NCBI GenBank assembly: GCA_944321005.1
Contig: CALUJT010000109.1
Location: 1-7,475, forward strand
Source: an uncultured Atopobiaceae bacterium
GTDB lineage: Bacteria > Actinomycetota > Coriobacteriia > Coriobacteriales > Atopobiaceae
DNA length: 7,475 nucleotides
Direction of reading: 5' to 3'
The notes beneath the pieces are model-generated. The model saw nothing but the letters and a program-made list of their open reading frames with translations. It had not been told where the DNA came from and ran no database searches. This document shows positions 5,744 through 7,475 of this stretch, piece by piece. Made by a program: the position numbers and the translations under genes. Position 1 is the first letter of the stretch; each line of letters opens with the position of its first letter.

Positions 5744-6181
5744 CTATCCGCTCGTGGCGAGCGCGGAGATGGCGTTTCTGACCTCGTCCGCGCCGGCGGG
5801 GGAGTCGGCGGCCACGAACACCGTGTCGTGGCCCGCGACGGTGCCGAGCACATGGTCGAGCCGGGCCTCGTCGATGACGCGCGCCACGCTCTGGGCGGTC
5901 TCGGGCTGGGTGAGCACCACCACGAGGGCCTGCCCCGGGGCGCTTCTCGTCTCCACCACAAACTCCGAGAGCACGAGCTGCAGGTTGAGGTCCTCCTCGA
6001 GGACGTAGAACCCGCCCGCGAGCTTGCGGAGGTGCATCTCCGAGACGTCGCGCGAGACCGTGGCCTGCGTACAGCTGAAGCCCTGCTCCCCGAGGGCGGC
6101 GACGAGCTCGTTCTGCGTGCGGATGGACTGCGCGCGGACGATGCCGCGAATCGCCTCCTGCCTGCTGTCGCTGCGCTTCAT
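5744..6181 (-). CDS. argR: Arginine repressor
   Basis: This 145-residue DNA-binding regulator senses L-arginine and normally acts as a hexamer on arginine synthesis or breakdown genes. The N-terminal winged helix runs from RQEAIRGIVR to about residue 60, with the recognition helix TQATVSRDVSEM (38-49) close to the ArgR norm (SQATVSRD). The C-terminal arginine-binding and oligomerisation domain ends with GTVAGHDTVFVA (113-124), matching the GTIAGDDT motif of known repressors except that His118 replaces the first of the two adjacent aspartates. Length is normal (about 150). ATG at 6181 is preceded by a perfect AGGAGG on the minus strand (6187-6192). A TATCCT -10-like hexamer is at 6210-6215 on the minus strand, but no -35 and no clear ARG box was seen in the 79-nt upstream gap. 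It ends 13 nt from the oppositely oriented HAD gene. Confidence 0.93.
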   Translation of the reverse strand: MKRSDSRQEAIRGIVRAQSIRTQNELVAALGEQGFSCTQATVSRDVSEMHLRKLAGGFYVLEEDLNLQLVLSEFVVETRSAPGQALVVVLTQPETAQSVARVIDEARLDHVLGTVAGHDTVFVAADSPAGADEVRNAISALATSG

Positions 6182-6232
6182 GCTCGCCTCCTGCCGCCTT
6201 CCTGTGACCAGGATACGCGAAACCGCCGCCGG

Positions 6233-6256
6233 GCGCGGGGAGGGGCGTCCTCGCGC
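6233..6256 (-). terminator. Possible hairpin terminator/attenuator between capA-like gene and argR
   Basis: Read on the minus strand, GCGCGAGGA (6256-6248) can pair with TCCCCGCGC (6241-6233) around a 6-nt loop, with eight of nine positions matched and one A-C mismatch. It begins 5 nt after the stop of the CapA-like gene. No T-rich tract follows. It may end or reduce read-through from the CapA-like gene into argR. Confidence 0.35.
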
Positions 6257-6260
6257 GTCG

Positions 6261-7475
6261 TCACGCGTCGATGGGGAAGTCGTCCCCGAGGGAGTTCACC
6301 ACGTCCTCGCTGGTCTGACGCAGCCAGCCGATCGGATCCTCCTCTGCGGAGAGCGTCGGGTGCGCTGAGGCGAGCTCGACCGTGTAGTCCTTGAGAGCGT
6401 ATACCGCGAAGCTCGTGCCGTCGGTGTGCATCACGAGCGGCACCCACGCCACGTTCTCGATGCGGACCTCCCCGTCCCCCTCCTTTACGAAGTCCAAGCT
6501 CAGCATGCCCTCGAGCTCGTGCTTGATGCTCGGGTCCTCGTGGTTGCTCAGGAAGTTGCCCAGCGAGTACGCCACGAGCGTCCGGTGGCCGTCCTTGCCC
6601 TCGAGCCAGGTCATGGGGCCTATCACGTGCGGGTGGGAGCCCAGCACCACGTCCGCGCCCGCATCCGCCAGGAGCTGCGCGTACTCGAGCTGCGTCTCGT
6701 CCGCCTCCATGAGGTTCTCGGTGCCCCAGTGCATGGCAACCAGCACCACGTCGGCGGCCTCGCGGGCGCGTGCCACGTCGTCCGCGACGCGCTTCTCGTC
6801 CATGAGGCTCACGGCGTAGGACGGGAGGTCCTCGGGCTCATAGCCGTTGATGCCGTAGGTGTAGTCCAGGAGGGCGAACGTGATGCCGTTCTTCTCCACC
6901 GTGGCGATCTCCTCCGCCTCCTCCTCGCTCGTCGCCGTGCCGGCAAAGGTCACGGGTTGGGCGTTCCAGACCTCGCGCGAGTGCTCGTTGGCGCCGTAGG
7001 AGCCCCAGTCGTACGCGTGGTTTGACGCCGAGCCAACCAGGTCAAAGCCCGTCTCCACCAGGGCGTCGGCCATCTCGTCCGTGGTGTTGAAGGAGGGGTA
7101 GCCGCGCGGGCCTATGTCGTTGCCGCCCAGGTGCGTCTCCTCCTTCACGTAGGCGAGGTCGGCGGACTCTATGTACTTCCTCACCGGCTCGTAGATGGGG
7201 GAGTAGTCGTAGGTGCCGTCTCCCGCCTCTCCCGCCTGGGCGTCCGCGTAGGCGGCGATCTCTATCTCGGGCAGGTTGTCTCCCACGGCGACAAAGTGGA
7301 CGGTCGTGGGGCCGGCGGGCTCGACGGGCTCCTCCTCGGCCGGGGAGCAGGCCCTCACCGCGAGCGCCCCGCCCACCACTACGGCCGCCGCGCCAGCCGC
7401 GCCGATGAGCAGCTGTCGGCGCGGGAGCGAGGGAGCCGCCTTGCCTGCCGCGGCGGGCCTCGCCGCGCGCGACCT
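6261..7475 (-). CDS. CapA-family (PGA_cap) exported protein, metallophosphatase fold, N-terminus off the edge
   Basis: This frame is open from the window edge to TGA at 6263-6261, giving 404 visible residues. A GTG at 7379 could be called as start, but the frame continues upstream for 32 codons without a stop or another ATG/GTG/TTG. Those codons encode PRRQLLIGAAGAAAVVV, a twin-arginine plus hydrophobic export signal, so the true start lies beyond 7475. The signal ends in LAVRACS; the Cys could be a lipobox, though Arg at -2 is unusual. The acidic linker EEEPVEP follows. The mature part has the CapA signatures AVGDNLPE, ETHLGG, SNHAYDWG, LLDYTYGING, AMHWGTE, GSHPHVIGP and YSLGNFLSN, all in the usual order. 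Homologues include poly-gamma-glutamate capsule protein CapA, but most are uncharacterised surface phosphoesterase-like proteins. No capB, capC or other capsule gene is visible. argR follows on the same strand after 79 nt. Confidence 0.88.
   Translation of the reverse strand, partial: RSRAARPAAAGKAAPSLPRRQLLIGAAGAAAVVVGGALAVRACSPAEEEPVEPAGPTTVHFVAVGDNLPEIEIAAYADAQAGEAGDGTYDYSPIYEPVRKYIESADLAYVKEETHLGGNDIGPRGYPSFNTTDEMADALVETGFDLVGSASNHAYDWGSYGANEHSREVWNAQPVTFAGTATSEEEAEEIATVEKNGITFALLDYTYGINGYEPEDLPSYAVSLMDEKRVADDVARAREAADVVLVAMHWGTENLMEADETQLEYAQLLADAGADVVLGSHPHVIGPMTWLEGKDGHRTLVAYSLGNFLSNHEDPSIKHELEGMLSLDFVKEGDGEVRIENVAWVPLVMHTDGTSFAVYALKDYTVELASAHPTLSAEEDPIGWLRQTSEDVVNSLGDDFPIDA

Noticed and set aside
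5749..5763. Short perfect hairpin as a bidirectional terminator
   Set aside because: Only 6 bp with a 3-nt loop, inside argR coding sequence, and no T-run on either strand. It is noted in the findings but not called a terminator.
4654..5961. A 435-codon minus-strand frame spanning the HAD gene and the end of argR
   Set aside because: It overlaps two clear genes in shadow frames. Its N-terminal part is the argR DNA in the wrong frame, and the rest is antisense to the HAD gene.
6182..6260. Possible ARG box for argR self-control
   Set aside because: No AT-rich TGAAT/ATTCA-type palindrome is present in the 79-nt gap; the sequence is almost all G and C.
6254..6270. Direct repeat CGCGTCG separated by TCA at the end of the CapA-like gene
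   Set aside because: Seven bases, two copies, in GC-rich DNA partly inside coding sequence; expected by chance.

Overview
The window is uniformly GC-rich, with strong G/C preference at third codon positions, SD-led genes (many with a GGGGG core) and two GTG starts. Together with a galactitol-type PTS, this suggests a high-GC actinobacterium that ferments sugars through PTS uptake. A Coriobacteriia member (Olsenella/Atopobium relatives) is my best guess. That is an inference from composition and gene content; no taxonomic marker gene is present.

Layout. Positions 1-2010 (+) hold the end of a PTS EIIA gene, a complete EIIB and a complete EIIC of the galactitol (Gat) family, in the order A-B-C. 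Positions 2083-3726 (+) hold an IlvD/Edd-family dehydratase, 72 nt behind the EIIC gene. A strong hairpin (3751-3785) and an AT-rich promoter-like patch (around 3840) separate this block from a second pair of + strand genes: a D-2-hydroxyacid dehydrogenase (3884-4864) and a Cof-type HAD phosphatase (4894-5730). The + strand block ends tail-to-tail, 13 nt from a minus-strand unit. That unit is an arginine repressor (6181-5744) preceded by a secreted CapA-like protein (7475-6261) whose N-terminus runs off the window edge.

How the genes may work together. The PTS would import a sugar, polyol or sugar acid and phosphorylate it in one step. The dehydratase family removes water from 2,3-dihydroxy acids to give 2-oxo-3-deoxy acids. 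Its placement directly behind a PTS permease, with no branched-chain amino acid gene in view, suggests a catabolic sugar-acid (probably phospho-aldonate) dehydratase rather than a biosynthetic dihydroxy-acid dehydratase. The dehydrogenase (oxo-acid/hydroxy-acid interconversion) and the HAD phosphatase could finish or balance such a pathway. The substrate is not readable from the sequence, and no aldolase, kinase or pathway regulator lies in the window. The argR and capA genes look unrelated to this block.

Every gap between genes is under 160 nt. I saw no tRNA, rRNA, CRISPR array, insertion sequence or attachment site.
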